Positions 25,055-33,825 of a stretch of DNA of 64,000 nucleotides are shown piece by piece. The stretch comes from Thermohalobaculum sp038534135 (GTDB taxonomy: Bacteria > Pseudomonadota > Alphaproteobacteria > Rhodobacterales > Rhodobacteraceae). The translations under genes and the position numbers were made by a program. The DNA lies in contig JBCAXJ010000001.1 of the NCBI GenBank assembly GCA_038534135.1, positions 123,441 through 187,440 on the forward strand, in the 5' to 3' direction. The notes beneath the pieces were generated by a model that worked only from the letters and a program-made list of their open reading frames with translations, ran no database searches and had not been told where the DNA came from. Position 1 is the stretch's first letter. Every line of letters starts with the position of its first letter.

Positions 25055-25084
25055 GCGTAAGCCCGCAAAACAATCGCGTCATGC

Positions 25085-25109
25085 GGGGAAGGCGCTATTT
25101 GCCTTCCCC
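25085..25109. terminator. Strong hairpin between TRAP binding-protein and permease genes (system 1)
   Basis: A perfect 9-bp inverted repeat, GGGGAAGGC (25085) and GCCTTCCCC (25101), with a 7-base loop, lies 12 bases beyond the binding-protein stop and upstream of the small permease. Placed here it probably acts as a partial terminator or mRNA stabiliser that keeps the periplasmic binding protein more abundant than the permease. Confidence 0.7.
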
Positions 25110-25121
25110 TGAACGCGTCGA

Positions 25122-26129
25122 TCATTCAGCGGCAGACTGGATCGCTTTGACCAATTCGACGAACTCCGCCCCGCGCTTTTCGGCGAATGTGTCCTGAACG
25201 CCCTTCGCTGCCGTGATGAAGTCGGCCTTGTCGGGCCGGGTCATGGCCATGCCACCTTCGGTCGACAACCATTCACGGACTTCCTCGGTCTCGTTCAGAA
25301 CCTGTGTGCGGAACTCGGCGCCGGCATCGTCCGCGGCTTTTTGGATCTGCTCGCGCTGTTCATCGCTGAGCCGCTTCATGAAGCTGTCGGACGCGAACAG
25401 CGGCGCCATCGCCACGAAGTGCTCCAGGATCACCAGATGCGGTTCGAATTCGTAGAACTTCATGTCCTTGATGAACGACGTGCCGTTGTCACCACCATCG
25501 ACCGTGCCGGTCTGCAGGGCGGTCGGCGTTTCCGACCATGCGAGAGGAATTGGCTCCGCCCCAAAAGCCTCGAACGTCGCCAGCATGACCTCGTTTTTGG
25601 GCACGCGGATCTTCAAGCCCTCCATGTCGGCCATCGTGTTGATTGGGCGCTTGGCGTTGTAGAAGTCTCGATAGAGGGCCGGACCAAAGGTCAGCAGGTG
25701 CACGCTGGTCGCTTCCTGCAGCTTGTCCTTCATCAACTGGCCGACCGGGCCGTCCACGACACGCTCCAGGTGGGCTGTGTTCTGGAAGATGTACGGCAGC
25801 ACCGTCACATCCATCAGTGGCCAGTGCGGTGAGACGTTGTTGGCGGTGATGAAGAAACCATCAACCGTGCCGAGCTGCATGGCTTTAAAGCCTTCGTCCT
25901 CGGTCGAGATCTGGTTGCAGCAGCGGATCTTCACCTCGACGCTGCCGCCGGTGTACTCTTCAGCCTTGGCCTTGAAGATCTTTGCGAAGCGACCGTAGAG
26001 AGATTCTTCCGGCGCCCCGAAGCCGAGATTCATCTTGACGTCAGCCGCGACGGCCGGGACGCTCGTAAGCGCCAGACCGGCGGCCAGAATTGCGGACACC
26101 GCATACGCGCCCAAGCTTCGTCTAATCAT
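25122..26129 (-). CDS. TRAP transporter solute-binding protein, DctP type (system 1)
   Basis: Periplasmic solute receptor, 335 residues, with a signal peptide ending at A-V-A-A (about residue 29). The DctP fold is shown by the G-T-V-D-G segments and the conserved region with R-D-F-Y-N-A-K-R-P-I-N-T-M-A-D-M-E-G-L-K-I-R-V-P. An unusual adjacent cysteine pair (R-C-C-N) lies near residue 69 of the preprotein. Start chosen at ATG 26129, which has GGGGAG at a proper distance; ATG 26142-26144 lies inside that ribosome site. Substrate unknown. Confidence 0.93.
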   Translation of the reverse strand: MIRRSLGAYAVSAILAAGLALTSVPAVAADVKMNLGFGAPEESLYGRFAKIFKAKAEEYTGGSVEVKIRCCNQISTEDEGFKAMQLGTVDGFFITANNVSPHWPLMDVTVLPYIFQNTAHLERVVDGPVGQLMKDKLQEATSVHLLTFGPALYRDFYNAKRPINTMADMEGLKIRVPKNEVMLATFEAFGAEPIPLAWSETPTALQTGTVDGGDNGTSFIKDMKFYEFEPHLVILEHFVAMAPLFASDSFMKRLSDEQREQIQKAADDAGAEFRTQVLNETEEVREWLSTEGGMAMTRPDKADFITAAKGVQDTFAEKRGAEFVELVKAIQSAAE

Positions 26130-26300
26130 TGCATATCTCCCCATCCAAATTCCGGTTCATTTCGATATGGCCACTTCGCTCGGCTACGGCTCTTGTGACG
26201 AGACGATCATAAGGGTGGCAGACCGTCAAGCGACTCGGCCACGGACGTGTGAATGCAGACGGAGTGCGAACGCAGCGTTTCACGCCGGGCGACCTCCCGA

Positions 26301-26855
26301 TTACACGTCGGCATCGGTGTCTCCGTGCGTTCCCGCCCTCAGCTTCAGGACGTCTTCCAGGATCGACGCCATGGCTGCGATGGTGACAAGAAATCCCGAG
26401 ATTGGCACGATTGCGACGGCATATTTCTTGGGCATGTAATTGGGTTTGAAAACCAGCCCACCATCCTCCCAGGCGAAGTACCACATCTCCCAATATCTGC
26501 CGCCCATGGTTGCAACGACTTCGAGTCCGTAGACGATCATCACAATCCCGAGCCCGAAGATAATGAGCGTCCAAAACTGGCGGATGGCGAACGCTGCCTT
26601 GAGCGGCAGCCATGAATAGATCAGATCCAACGCGATGTGATCCTTGTCCCGCACCGTCAGGGCCAGCGCGAAGAAGACGAGCCAGATATTGCTGAGCACC
26701 GTCAGAAGGTCGCCCCAGACCGGCGGGTCCAGAAACCAATATCGCATCACGACCGAGTAGACTGTGAAGGCGACCATCAGAAGCAGCAGAACAGCGCAGA
26801 AAACTGTCAGGACCCGTTTGACGGCACGGTCGATGAACAGGATGGCGGCAATCAT
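26301..26855 (-). CDS. TRAP transporter small permease, DctQ type (system 2)
   Basis: Small TRAP membrane subunit of 184 residues, with four hydrophobic helices and the R-D-K-D-H-I-A-L-D-L motif after helix 2. I place the start at ATG 26855, which has GGGAG nine bases upstream and leaves 16 bases after the DctM stop; an in-frame codon at 26888 would overlap DctM. Here the small subunit follows the large one, the reverse of system 1. Confidence 0.9.
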   Translation of the reverse strand: MIAAILFIDRAVKRVLTVFCAVLLLLMVAFTVYSVVMRYWFLDPPVWGDLLTVLSNIWLVFFALALTVRDKDHIALDLIYSWLPLKAAFAIRQFWTLIIFGLGIVMIVYGLEVVATMGGRYWEMWYFAWEDGGLVFKPNYMPKKYAVAIVPISGFLVTIAAMASILEDVLKLRAGTHGDTDADV

Positions 26856-26871
26856 TCGGTTGATCTCCCTC

Positions 26872-28161
26872 TCACCCTGAAAACCCAAAAGCGCGTGGCA
26901 GGAACATGGTGATGTCCGGCACCACGATCAGCAGAAACAAAAGCGCGAACAGGGCAACCAGATACGGCAGCATTGCCACGGCAACTTTCTCCAACCTTAC
27001 CTTGGCGATCGCGCCCGCGGTGAAGAACGCAACGCCCACGGGCGGCGTGACCGATCCGATCAGAAATCCGACCACAACAACCAGAGCGGCCTGCACATCC
27101 GGGTAGCCTGCCTTCACCATCACGTCGACAAGCACTGGGCCGACGACAATGATGTTCGCTGCCGAGTCCATCACCATTCCGAGCAGGAAGATGAAAAGCA
27201 CCAGTACAAGCGCAAACATCAATGGGTTTTCAGCATAGCTCAGAAGCCATTGCTCCAGATCGTTGATCGCGCCCAGCGATGTCAGCAGCCAACTGAACGG
27301 GCCGGACGCGGCGATGATGATGAAGACCATGGCAGAGTTGCGGAACGCCCGGACAAAGGCGCCGGTGCAATTGGTCCATGTGATCGTGCGGTAGATGAAA
27401 AGCCCGACGAAAAGGGCGATGGTCGCCGTCAGTGCGCCTGCCTCGACCACGCCCGCAACGCCAAAGACGACGGAGCCGACCAGCACGATCGGGATCAAGA
27501 GCGCGAACGAGGATCTGTAGCCTTGGATCATGACGGCTTGCAGGCTGAACGGCTCTTCGCTGCGTTCGAAGTTGTTCCGTCGGGCGATCAGATAATTGAT
27601 CACCATCAGCAACAGACCGATCATGACGCCCGGCACAATGCCGCCGGCAAAAATGGCGCCGACGGATATTCCGCCTGCGTTCGCAAGCACAATCATCATG
27701 ATCGAGGGTGGAATGATCCCCCCGATGGTCGAACTGACGGCCGTGATCGCAGCAGCGAATTCTGGCGGATACCCCGCCCGTTTCATCGCCGGAACCAGAA
27801 GTGAACCCACCGTCGCTGTGTCTGCCACGACCGATCCGTTCATGCCCGCAAAGAACATGCTGACCAATACATTCGCCTGCGCCAGGCTGCCCCGCATGCG
27901 CCCGATGATGCGTTGGCTGAGCGCGACCAGACGGTCCGTGATCGTCGCACTGGTCATTAACTCGCCCGTCAACATGAAGAACGGAATGGCTGTCAAAGGC
28001 ACGGAGTCGATGGCGCTGAACATCTGACTTGGGATCAGGATCATCGGCGCTGCATCGGTGATCAGAATGTAGACGACGGGGATCAGGATCAGGGTGAAGC
28101 CCACCGGAGCGCCAAGCAGGATCAGCACCACCAGAACGACAAGAAGCGCGATGCTTTCCAT
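26872..28161 (-). CDS. TRAP transporter large permease, DctM type (system 2)
   Basis: Large TRAP permease of 429 residues, the same length as its counterpart in system 1, with I-I-P-P-S-I-M-M-I-V near residue 150 and V-T-P-P-V-G-V-A in the second half. It is the transmembrane ion-coupled transport subunit. It follows the system 2 binding protein after a 98-base gap with a strong hairpin. Confidence 0.95.
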   Translation of the reverse strand: MESIALLVVLVVLILLGAPVGFTLILIPVVYILITDAAPMILIPSQMFSAIDSVPLTAIPFFMLTGELMTSATITDRLVALSQRIIGRMRGSLAQANVLVSMFFAGMNGSVVADTATVGSLLVPAMKRAGYPPEFAAAITAVSSTIGGIIPPSIMMIVLANAGGISVGAIFAGGIVPGVMIGLLLMVINYLIARRNNFERSEEPFSLQAVMIQGYRSSFALLIPIVLVGSVVFGVAGVVEAGALTATIALFVGLFIYRTITWTNCTGAFVRAFRNSAMVFIIIAASGPFSWLLTSLGAINDLEQWLLSYAENPLMFALVLVLFIFLLGMVMDSAANIIVVGPVLVDVMVKAGYPDVQAALVVVVGFLIGSVTPPVGVAFFTAGAIAKVRLEKVAVAMLPYLVALFALLFLLIVVPDITMFLPRAFGFSG

Positions 28162-28209
28162 AAAGGCTTGATCCCGTGGCAGTCGGTGACTGCGATTTCA
28201 GAAGCAACA

Positions 28210-28237
28210 AGTGGCGCGAGGCAAGCCCCGCGCCACT
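28210..28237. terminator. Strong hairpin between TRAP binding-protein and permease genes (system 2)
   Basis: Arms AGTGGCGCG (28210-28218) and CGCGCCACT (28229-28237) pair perfectly over 9 bp, with a further GG/CC pair closing a small inner loop. It sits 22 bases past the binding-protein stop, the same arrangement as in system 1, and likely limits read-through into the permease genes. Confidence 0.7.
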
Positions 28238-28259
28238 CTGTCCTAACGTTCGACGCTGC

Positions 28260-29303
28260 CTAGAGCGCGCCGGCTTCTTTGAGTTGAGCGATAAAGCTGG
28301 TCATGCCTTGCTCTTCCAGCACGCGTTCTGCCGTCGCCGGGTCATAGGTGCCCTTTGCATTCAGCCACGCGTCGATGGCCCCGGCACGCCATTTGACCAT
28401 TTCTTCCTCGGTCGGAACGTACCATTCCGTGATTTCGGCTTTGATCGCTTCTTCGCCAGCCTCGACCCAGGCGCGATCCAGTTCCTGCACCTTTTGGCCA
28501 AAGGCTGTCGCCGCGGCGTGAAGCCATTCCTTTTCCTGATCGGTCAGAGCATCGTACTGACGCTTGTCCATCGACAACTGGTTGCCGGACCAGGACCCAC
28601 CGATTTCCGTGAAGTACTTTGCGACCTCGTGCAATTTCGCGACATGCTGCCATGGCGTGGCGACATACTGGCCCGAGACAACGCCGGTTTGCAGTCCCTG
28701 ATAGAGCTGCGCCCAGTCATAGGGCACCGGCACTGCGCCCCAGTTTTTGACCAGCGTGTATTCTATAGGGCTCTTGGTCACGCGCCATTTGATGCCCTTC
28801 ATGTCGTCGGGCTCGTGCACGGGGCCGTTGGCATTGCCAAGCTGACGGAAGCCGCCACTGGAATAAACGGTCAAGCACACATGCCCGGCTTCCTCGGCAG
28901 CGACATCGCACTGCTTTTTTGCCAGCCATTCCGAAGAGATCCGGTCCGCGTCTTCGATGCTCTTGAAGATGTAGGGCAGATCGAAGATCGCCAGAGCCGT
29001 GCCGAAGTTTCCGAAGTTCGCCGTCGAACTGGTCCAGAGCGCGATCAACCCCTGGTTTGCCTGTTCGCCGCAGGTCTGCTCGCTGCACAGCGATTTGCGG
29101 TAATGTGGCTCGATGGTCAGTTTCCCGCCTGACACCTCTTCGAGCGTTGGGATAAGCGCCTGATCAATCGCATCTCCGATCGGCATGCCGAGGAAGCCGA
29201 CCGTGCCCAGCTTGAGAACCTTGGTGTCGGCGGCGGCCGCTTGAGCGAACAGCGCAGCGACGGACGCAATGCCAACCGCCTTGAAAATCGAACGTATCTT
29301 CAT
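28260..29303 (-). CDS. TRAP transporter solute-binding protein, DctP type (system 2)
   Basis: Periplasmic solute receptor, 347 residues, with signal peptide (cleavage near A-Q-A-A-A-A). The receptor motif W-R-V-T-K-S-P-I-E-Y-T corresponds to the substrate-contact region around the conserved Arg. Two cysteines (C-S-E-Q-T-C) may form a disulfide in the periplasm. Start ATG 29303 has AGGAG nine bases upstream, whereas ATG 29312 would abut it. It is the first gene of the leftward TRAP operon and diverges from a MocR-type regulator. Confidence 0.93.
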   Translation of the reverse strand: MKIRSIFKAVGIASVAALFAQAAAADTKVLKLGTVGFLGMPIGDAIDQALIPTLEEVSGGKLTIEPHYRKSLCSEQTCGEQANQGLIALWTSSTANFGNFGTALAIFDLPYIFKSIEDADRISSEWLAKKQCDVAAEEAGHVCLTVYSSGGFRQLGNANGPVHEPDDMKGIKWRVTKSPIEYTLVKNWGAVPVPYDWAQLYQGLQTGVVSGQYVATPWQHVAKLHEVAKYFTEIGGSWSGNQLSMDKRQYDALTDQEKEWLHAAATAFGQKVQELDRAWVEAGEEAIKAEITEWYVPTEEEMVKWRAGAIDAWLNAKGTYDPATAERVLEEQGMTSFIAQLKEAGAL

Positions 29304-29357
29304 CGACCTCATCTCCTGTTGATACCTTTTTGCTGACCTCGATCATTCACTGCACGT

Positions 29358-29423
29358 CTGTCCCGGTGAAAGTGACAGATGGATTGAATGAAGGGGACAG
29401 ACAGGGTTCAATGCAGGGGACAA
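29358..29423. promoter_or_regulatory. Repeated GGGACAG motifs upstream of MocR regulator and TRAP operon
   Basis: The divergent intergenic region holds three direct copies of a short motif, GTGACAG (29372), GGGACAG (29394) and GGGACAA (29417), spaced 22 and 23 bases, plus one inverted copy CTGTCCC (29358). Two turns of helix between copies is what a dimeric MocR regulator contacting direct repeats would need. Similar copies lie past the regulator gene. Confidence 0.5.
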
Positions 29424-29482
29424 AGGTCCGCTCAGCTACCATGCATCAGCATGCGCAGGCCGCTTTCCTACGGAGGGTTTCG

Positions 29483-30943
29483 GTGAGTTTGACGACACCC
29501 AGATTCCTGAAGCTGCCGCTGAATTCGAACCTCAGCCTGCGGGATCAGATCTGTGAAGTGGTGAGCGCTGCGATCACGTCCGAGTCTCTGGCATTCGACC
29601 GGCCATTGCCGTCATGCCGGGAGTTGGCCGAGCAGTTGGGCGTGTCCCGAAACACGGTCTTTGCCGCCTACAACCGGCTGGTAGACCTGGACCTGATCGT
29701 CTCCCGCGATCGGTCGGGGTACTTTGTCAATCCGCAGATGATCTCCCTGCAAGAAACGAAGCGGTCTGGCGACAAGGCTGGTGCACGCATCCCGTGCCCC
29801 GTTCGTTTCGGCACGAATGACCTGATGCCAGTCGTGAATCCACTGGATTGGCACGCCTATCCCTATCCGTTCATCTACAATCAGATCGACCCGGATTTGT
29901 TTCCCGTGGACGGTTGGCGAGAGTGCACGAGGCAGGCGCTCGGCCGCAAGCAGATGCCCACATGGGCAAGTGATTCCGTCGAGAGTGACAGCCCGCAACT
30001 GGTGCAACAACTGCGGCAGCGGTTATTGAACACGCGGGGAATCTACGCCGAAGACAATGAGATCTTGATCACCTTGGGGTCTCAGAACGCCCTGTTCATC
30101 ATCGGCACAATTTTCTCGAGATTCGGGAAACCGATTGCACTCGAGAACCCGGGCTTCTTCGGTGCGCGCAACGCCTTTCACATGTCTGGAAACGAGTTGA
30201 TTGGCGTCCCGATCGACGACGAAGGGCTGATCCCCACGGCTATTCCCACCGGGTGCCAATTGGTGTTCACAACGCCCAGCCATCAGTTCCCGACCATGGT
30301 CACAATGCCCCGTCAGCGGCGCGAAGAGCTGCTCGCCAAAGCGATCGAACAGGACTTTCTGATTGTCGAGGACGATTACGAAGCTGAGATGAACTATGTC
30401 GCCAAGGCATCGCCGTCGATCATGTCCATGGATGACACGGGCCGGGTCATCTATGTCGGCAGCTTGTCGAAGACACTGTCCCCGGGTATCCGTATGGGGT
30501 TCATCGTGGCGCACCGCGAGATCATCCGCGAAGCGCGCGTCGCCCGCGGCGTGATGATGCGTCACCCGCCGACCATTGTTCAGGAAATCACCGCGCTGTT
30601 CTTCCGCCTGGGACACTACGATGCTCATCTTCGAAACATCGAGCGGCGATATCAGAAGCGCTGGCACGCCATGAACGATGCGTTGACCAAGCATCTGGGC
30701 ATGCTGGACCATACGCAGTCCGAAGGTGGAACATCGTTCTGGCTGACCGGGCCAGCAGGGTTTGACGCGGCAGAGCTTGCGCTGCGGCTGCGCAGCCGCG
30801 GCGTGTTGGTGGACCGGGGGCGCGACTATTATCTGAACTATGACGACAACCGCAGCTTCCGCCTGGGATTTGCCTATGTGCCCATGGCGAAACTGGAGGG
30901 AGGCATCGAAATCATTGCGCAAGAAGTGCAGGCGTTGCTCTGA
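29483..30943 (+). CDS. MocR-family transcriptional regulator (GntR wHTH plus aminotransferase domain)
   Basis: A 486-residue regulator with an N-terminal GntR winged helix (about 12-82, L-P-S-C-R-E-L-A-E-Q-L-G-V-S-R-N-T-V) joined to a fold-type I aminotransferase-like domain with PLP lysine at about residue 330 (G-S-L-S-K-T-L-S-P). Start GTG 29483 has GGAGGG five bases upstream; the longer open frame from 29330 runs through the operator region and lacks family sequence. MocR proteins sense PLP or amino-acid-derived ligands. Position suggests control of the divergent TRAP operon and possibly of the epoxide hydrolase downstream. Confidence 0.9.
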   Translation: MSLTTPRFLKLPLNSNLSLRDQICEVVSAAITSESLAFDRPLPSCRELAEQLGVSRNTVFAAYNRLVDLDLIVSRDRSGYFVNPQMISLQETKRSGDKAGARIPCPVRFGTNDLMPVVNPLDWHAYPYPFIYNQIDPDLFPVDGWRECTRQALGRKQMPTWASDSVESDSPQLVQQLRQRLLNTRGIYAEDNEILITLGSQNALFIIGTIFSRFGKPIALENPGFFGARNAFHMSGNELIGVPIDDEGLIPTAIPTGCQLVFTTPSHQFPTMVTMPRQRREELLAKAIEQDFLIVEDDYEAEMNYVAKASPSIMSMDDTGRVIYVGSLSKTLSPGIRMGFIVAHREIIREARVARGVMMRHPPTIVQEITALFFRLGHYDAHLRNIERRYQKRWHAMNDALTKHLGMLDHTQSEGGTSFWLTGPAGFDAAELALRLRSRGVLVDRGRDYYLNYDDNRSFRLGFAYVPMAKLEGGIEIIAQEVQALL

Positions 30944-30957
30944 TTGCGTCCCGCCAT

Positions 30958-30986
30958 CTGTCCCTTCGAAAGCGCCGACCTGTCTC
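30958..30986. promoter_or_regulatory. Inverse copies of the GGGACAG motif upstream of the epoxide hydrolase
   Basis: CTGTCCC (30958) and CTGTCTC (30980) are reverse-strand versions of the motif found before the MocR gene and are again 22 bases apart. They lie in the 135-base gap between the MocR gene and the epoxide hydrolase, where its promoter should be. Confidence 0.4.
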
Positions 30987-31078
30987 TCACCGATTTGCAC
31001 GATTCTCAGCTAGAGGAGTCGAAACGCCGGGCTCACGTGGCCTGAACGCACAAGAACAAAATTCGGGGAGGCGGTCCT

Positions 31079-32248
31079 TTGAAAGATCACATCGATGAGA
31101 ATCCGAATGTGACGCCCTTTCGCTTTCACATTCCTGATCAAACCCTGTCCGACATCCTTGAGCGGGTGGCGTTGTACCCTTGGCACGAAATGCCCGATGA
31201 CGGAGGCTGGGACTACGGAGCCAATCTGGATTACATGAAGGAGCTGTGCGCCTATTGGGTGGCTGATTTCGACTGGCGAGCTCAAGAAGATCGCATCAAC
31301 AGCTTCTCCCATTTCAAGGCACCGGTGGATGGGATCGATATGCACTTCATCCACGAACAGGGCAGCGGCCCGAACCCGATGCCCCTGATGATCAGCCATG
31401 GATGGCCGGGCTCGGTTGTTGAATTCTTCGAATTGATCGAACCGCTGGCGCATCCTGAAAGGTTCGGCGGCAAACCCGAAGATGCCTTTACAGTGATTGC
31501 GCCGTCGCTCCCCGGGTTTGCTTTCTCAGGCCGCCCGCCGCGCCCCTATGGGCCAAGGAAAATGGCGAGTATAATCAACAGCTTGATGACCGATACTCTC
31601 GGTTATGATCGCTATCTGGCCCAGGGCGGTGACTGGGGCGGTGCGATTTGTTCATGGCTTGGGTTCGACCATGCCCCGGCCTGCGCGGCGATCCACATCA
31701 ATGTCCTGACGATGCGTCATCCCGAAGGGCCGCAAACACCGCAAGAAGTCGCGTGGCAGGCAGAGTTCACCCGCGACCAGATCATGCAGGATGGCTACCG
31801 GACACAGCAGGCGACCCGGCCGCAAACCTTGAGCTACGCGATGATGGACAGCCCGGTCGGGATTGCTGCCTGGTTGGTCGAAAAGTTCCATGATTGGTCG
31901 GACATCCCGACAGGCGACATCGAAGCCGCCCATTCCAAGGACGCGCTTCTGACGAATATCATGGTCTACATCGCGACCCGTTCCTTCAACACCGCATCAT
32001 GGATCTATTACGGCCGCCGCGAAGAAGGCGGGCGCGTGCTGTCGCCGGAAGGCCACCGGGTCGAGGTTCCGACGGGCTGCGCTGTGTTCCCGGCCGAGAT
32101 ACTGAACTGGGCCCCACGATCTTATGTCGAGCGGATCTACAATGTCCGGCACTGGACCGAGATGCCGCGCGGAGGACATTTCGCAGCCATGGAGGAGCCT
32201 GAGCTTCTGCTTGAAGACATTCGAAAATTCACCCGGTTGCTGCGTTAA
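31079..32248 (+). CDS. Epoxide hydrolase, microsomal-type alpha/beta hydrolase
   Basis: A 389-residue enzyme with the N-terminal EHN extension (P-F-R-F-H-I-P, about 11-115) and alpha/beta-hydrolase core. Visible are the oxyanion motif H-G-W-P-G-S, nucleophile Asp185 (G-G-D-W-G-G) and C-terminal His367 (G-G-H-F-A-A). It converts epoxides to diols via an ester intermediate. The start is TTG 31079, supported by GGGGAGG seven bases upstream. No signal peptide. It follows the MocR gene on the same strand and might be part of the same catabolic function as the TRAP importers. Confidence 0.92.
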   Translation: MKDHIDENPNVTPFRFHIPDQTLSDILERVALYPWHEMPDDGGWDYGANLDYMKELCAYWVADFDWRAQEDRINSFSHFKAPVDGIDMHFIHEQGSGPNPMPLMISHGWPGSVVEFFELIEPLAHPERFGGKPEDAFTVIAPSLPGFAFSGRPPRPYGPRKMASIINSLMTDTLGYDRYLAQGGDWGGAICSWLGFDHAPACAAIHINVLTMRHPEGPQTPQEVAWQAEFTRDQIMQDGYRTQQATRPQTLSYAMMDSPVGIAAWLVEKFHDWSDIPTGDIEAAHSKDALLTNIMVYIATRSFNTASWIYYGRREEGGRVLSPEGHRVEVPTGCAVFPAEILNWAPRSYVERIYNVRHWTEMPRGGHFAAMEEPELLLEDIRKFTRLLR

Positions 32249-32372
32249 TGTCAACCTCGTCTAGTCTTAAAGCCCTCGCGGTTGTTCAGCGGCATGAGAT
32301 GGTCCGTGCGGGCTTAAACCGGATTCAGCAATACATATCGCGGAGCGCCGTCGTCCAAGGAAAACCAAAGAC

Positions 32373-32936
32373 TTAGTCCGGTCTGAAGGTTCCGATGACC
32401 TCCAACTCCTCACCAGGGCGCAGGCGCACGACCACGACTTCGCCCGGGATCGTATCCCTGGCTGTCAACGCCTTGATGTTCGCCGAATGCGTCACGAAGA
32501 GTGCCGTCTCGCTTCTTCGCATGCTGTCGAGCAGCTCAAGAATTCTTTCGGACGCGTCCGTGTCATCAGGCGCTGACGGATTGAGAGCAGGTTCGACGGA
32601 TACAGGCCGCAGTTCAAGCGTCTTCGCCGTCTCAATGGATCGGCACCACTCTGACGTCGCGAGGACATCGATGTGGACGCCGGACCACTCGAAGACCTGC
32701 CCTAGCCGACGCGCAGTGTTGCGCTGACGCCGGTCTAGTGCTCGCTTGTCGACACAGTTCGCTCTTCCCAAAGCCAGCGGCTCGCCATTCGCCCCATCAC
32801 CGGCCTGACGCATCAGGGCATGGGTCCAGCGATCCTCCATGAACTGCAAGATCTGCTCATTCGCTCGGCCTGAACTGGCGGCGAGCAGTCCAATCAGGAA
32901 AAGACCAACAGTCTTAAGTTTCACGACCTTTGCCAT
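32373..32936 (-). CDS. Histidine phosphatase superfamily protein lacking the catalytic His
   Basis: An exported protein of 187 residues with a signal peptide (cleavage near residue 25). The fold of the histidine phosphatase superfamily is evident from T-H-A-L-M-R-Q-A, a middle S-E-W-C-R-S-I-E-T-A helix and F-V-T-H150-S-A-N. The phosphoacceptor His of the R-H-G/R-H-A motif is Gln44 here (codon CAG, one base from His). It is therefore probably inactive as a phosphatase, or uses another mechanism, though the second His and the Arg residues are kept. It stands alone between intergenic stretches. Confidence 0.85.
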   Translation of the reverse strand: MAKVVKLKTVGLFLIGLLAASSGRANEQILQFMEDRWTHALMRQAGDGANGEPLALGRANCVDKRALDRRQRNTARRLGQVFEWSGVHIDVLATSEWCRSIETAKTLELRPVSVEPALNPSAPDDTDASERILELLDSMRRSETALFVTHSANIKALTARDTIPGEVVVVRLRPGEELEVIGTFRPD

Positions 32937-33489
32937 AGAGCTCCCTGAAAGCCCACCGGTTGCGCGCTGTCATCGAGGCGCTTGGTGGGAAATTGATTCT
33001 TCTGTGCAACATAGTGAGTTGAGGTCGCGACACCACCGCGCTCCTTGCGAATTGGACATGATGCGCCGGATTAACGCGTGATGACCCTTGTTGGATTTAG
33101 GGGATCGAACCTCTGAACAGTCACACTTGCGCATAAGCAGGCGCGCCAGTCATCGCGCTCTGGTCCTCTGGCTTCGCGTTCTGCAGAGTTACGATCCCAG
33201 AAAACGGCCTTAGTTCCCAAGCCGTGGCAGATCCTATTGCGGCAAGAATGCGCTGTCGTTTCGACCGGAAAGAACCCTGTCACGATAACCGTGGCACTTG
33301 GCAAGAACGAGGCGAGCAGGGTTCCTAAAGCGGAAGTGCGGATGCCTCCAATGACGAAACCTGCGCCTCTGTCTAAGCGAAGCCGCCCACGCAAACTGTT
33401 GAAACGCGGAAGACCCACGACGTCCAATGGTCGACCCGCACACCCAGGGTGCGCGGGTCCGCGACCGTGAGTGGCCGCGCGCCAAGAAT
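32937..33489. other. Gene-poor intergenic stretch
   Basis: No gene is supported in these 553 bases. A reverse-strand open frame of 118 codons (33071-33427) has one hydrophobic stretch but no recognisable family and no strong ribosome site, so I do not call it. A GATCGAACC-type tRNA T-loop-like sequence near 33100 does not fold as a tRNA. Confidence 0.5.
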
Positions 33490-33825
33490 CTACATCGAGT
33501 CTGGATTGATGATGCCGAGCGCATCAAGGTCGACCACGAGGCAGCTGTCATCATGTGGACCTGTGTCGAGCACATAGTCGTCGGTCGCCATATAGCGATG
33601 CTTGCTCCCGGCATCATGCGGCTCCCACGGCCAGGGGTCCGGATCCGGGTCATCGGGGTCGGGCGTGTACCCCACAACACTGAAATCAAACCGGTCCGCT
33701 CCGCCGACGAGCTTGGCCGGATGCGGAGTCGGGTTGGCCTCGACGACACCGCGCTCAACGGTCAGATCGTCTTTGTGAGCGGCTACGAATTCGGCTTGCT
33801 GCAACTCTCGAAGATTGTCTTCCAT
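33490..33825 (-). CDS. Small acidic hypothetical protein
   Basis: A 111-residue protein I do not recognise. It is strongly acidic, with a central Asp/Pro-rich repeat (D-P-D-D-P-D-P-D-P-W-P-W) and no signal peptide, membrane helix or cysteine pair motif. The start ATG 33825 is preceded by AAGGAAGG at a good distance, which is the main reason to accept it as a gene. The low-complexity middle suggests a disordered linker. Confidence 0.55.
   Translation of the reverse strand: MEDNLRELQQAEFVAAHKDDLTVERGVVEANPTPHPAKLVGGADRFDFSVVGYTPDPDDPDPDPWPWEPHDAGSKHRYMATDDYVLDTGPHDDSCLVVDLDALGIINPDSM

Noticed and set aside
29330..29482. N-terminal extension of the MocR-type gene
   Set aside because: The extra codons cross the repeated operator motifs and the GTG at 29483 has a much better ribosome site.
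33092..33118. Sequence resembling a tRNA 3' end (TGGA, then GATCGAACC)
   Set aside because: The T-stem does not pair and the distance between the CCA-like and T-loop-like parts is 8 rather than 13 bases as in the real tRNA at 35257, so neither a tRNA nor a copy of its end is supported.
33071..33427. Reverse-strand open frame of 118 codons
   Set aside because: No ribosome site and no family motif, in a region where frames are open in several phases.
33234..33758. Reverse-strand 174-codon frame
   Set aside because: Arg/Ser-rich composition typical of a shadow frame, overlapping the better-supported acidic protein gene.
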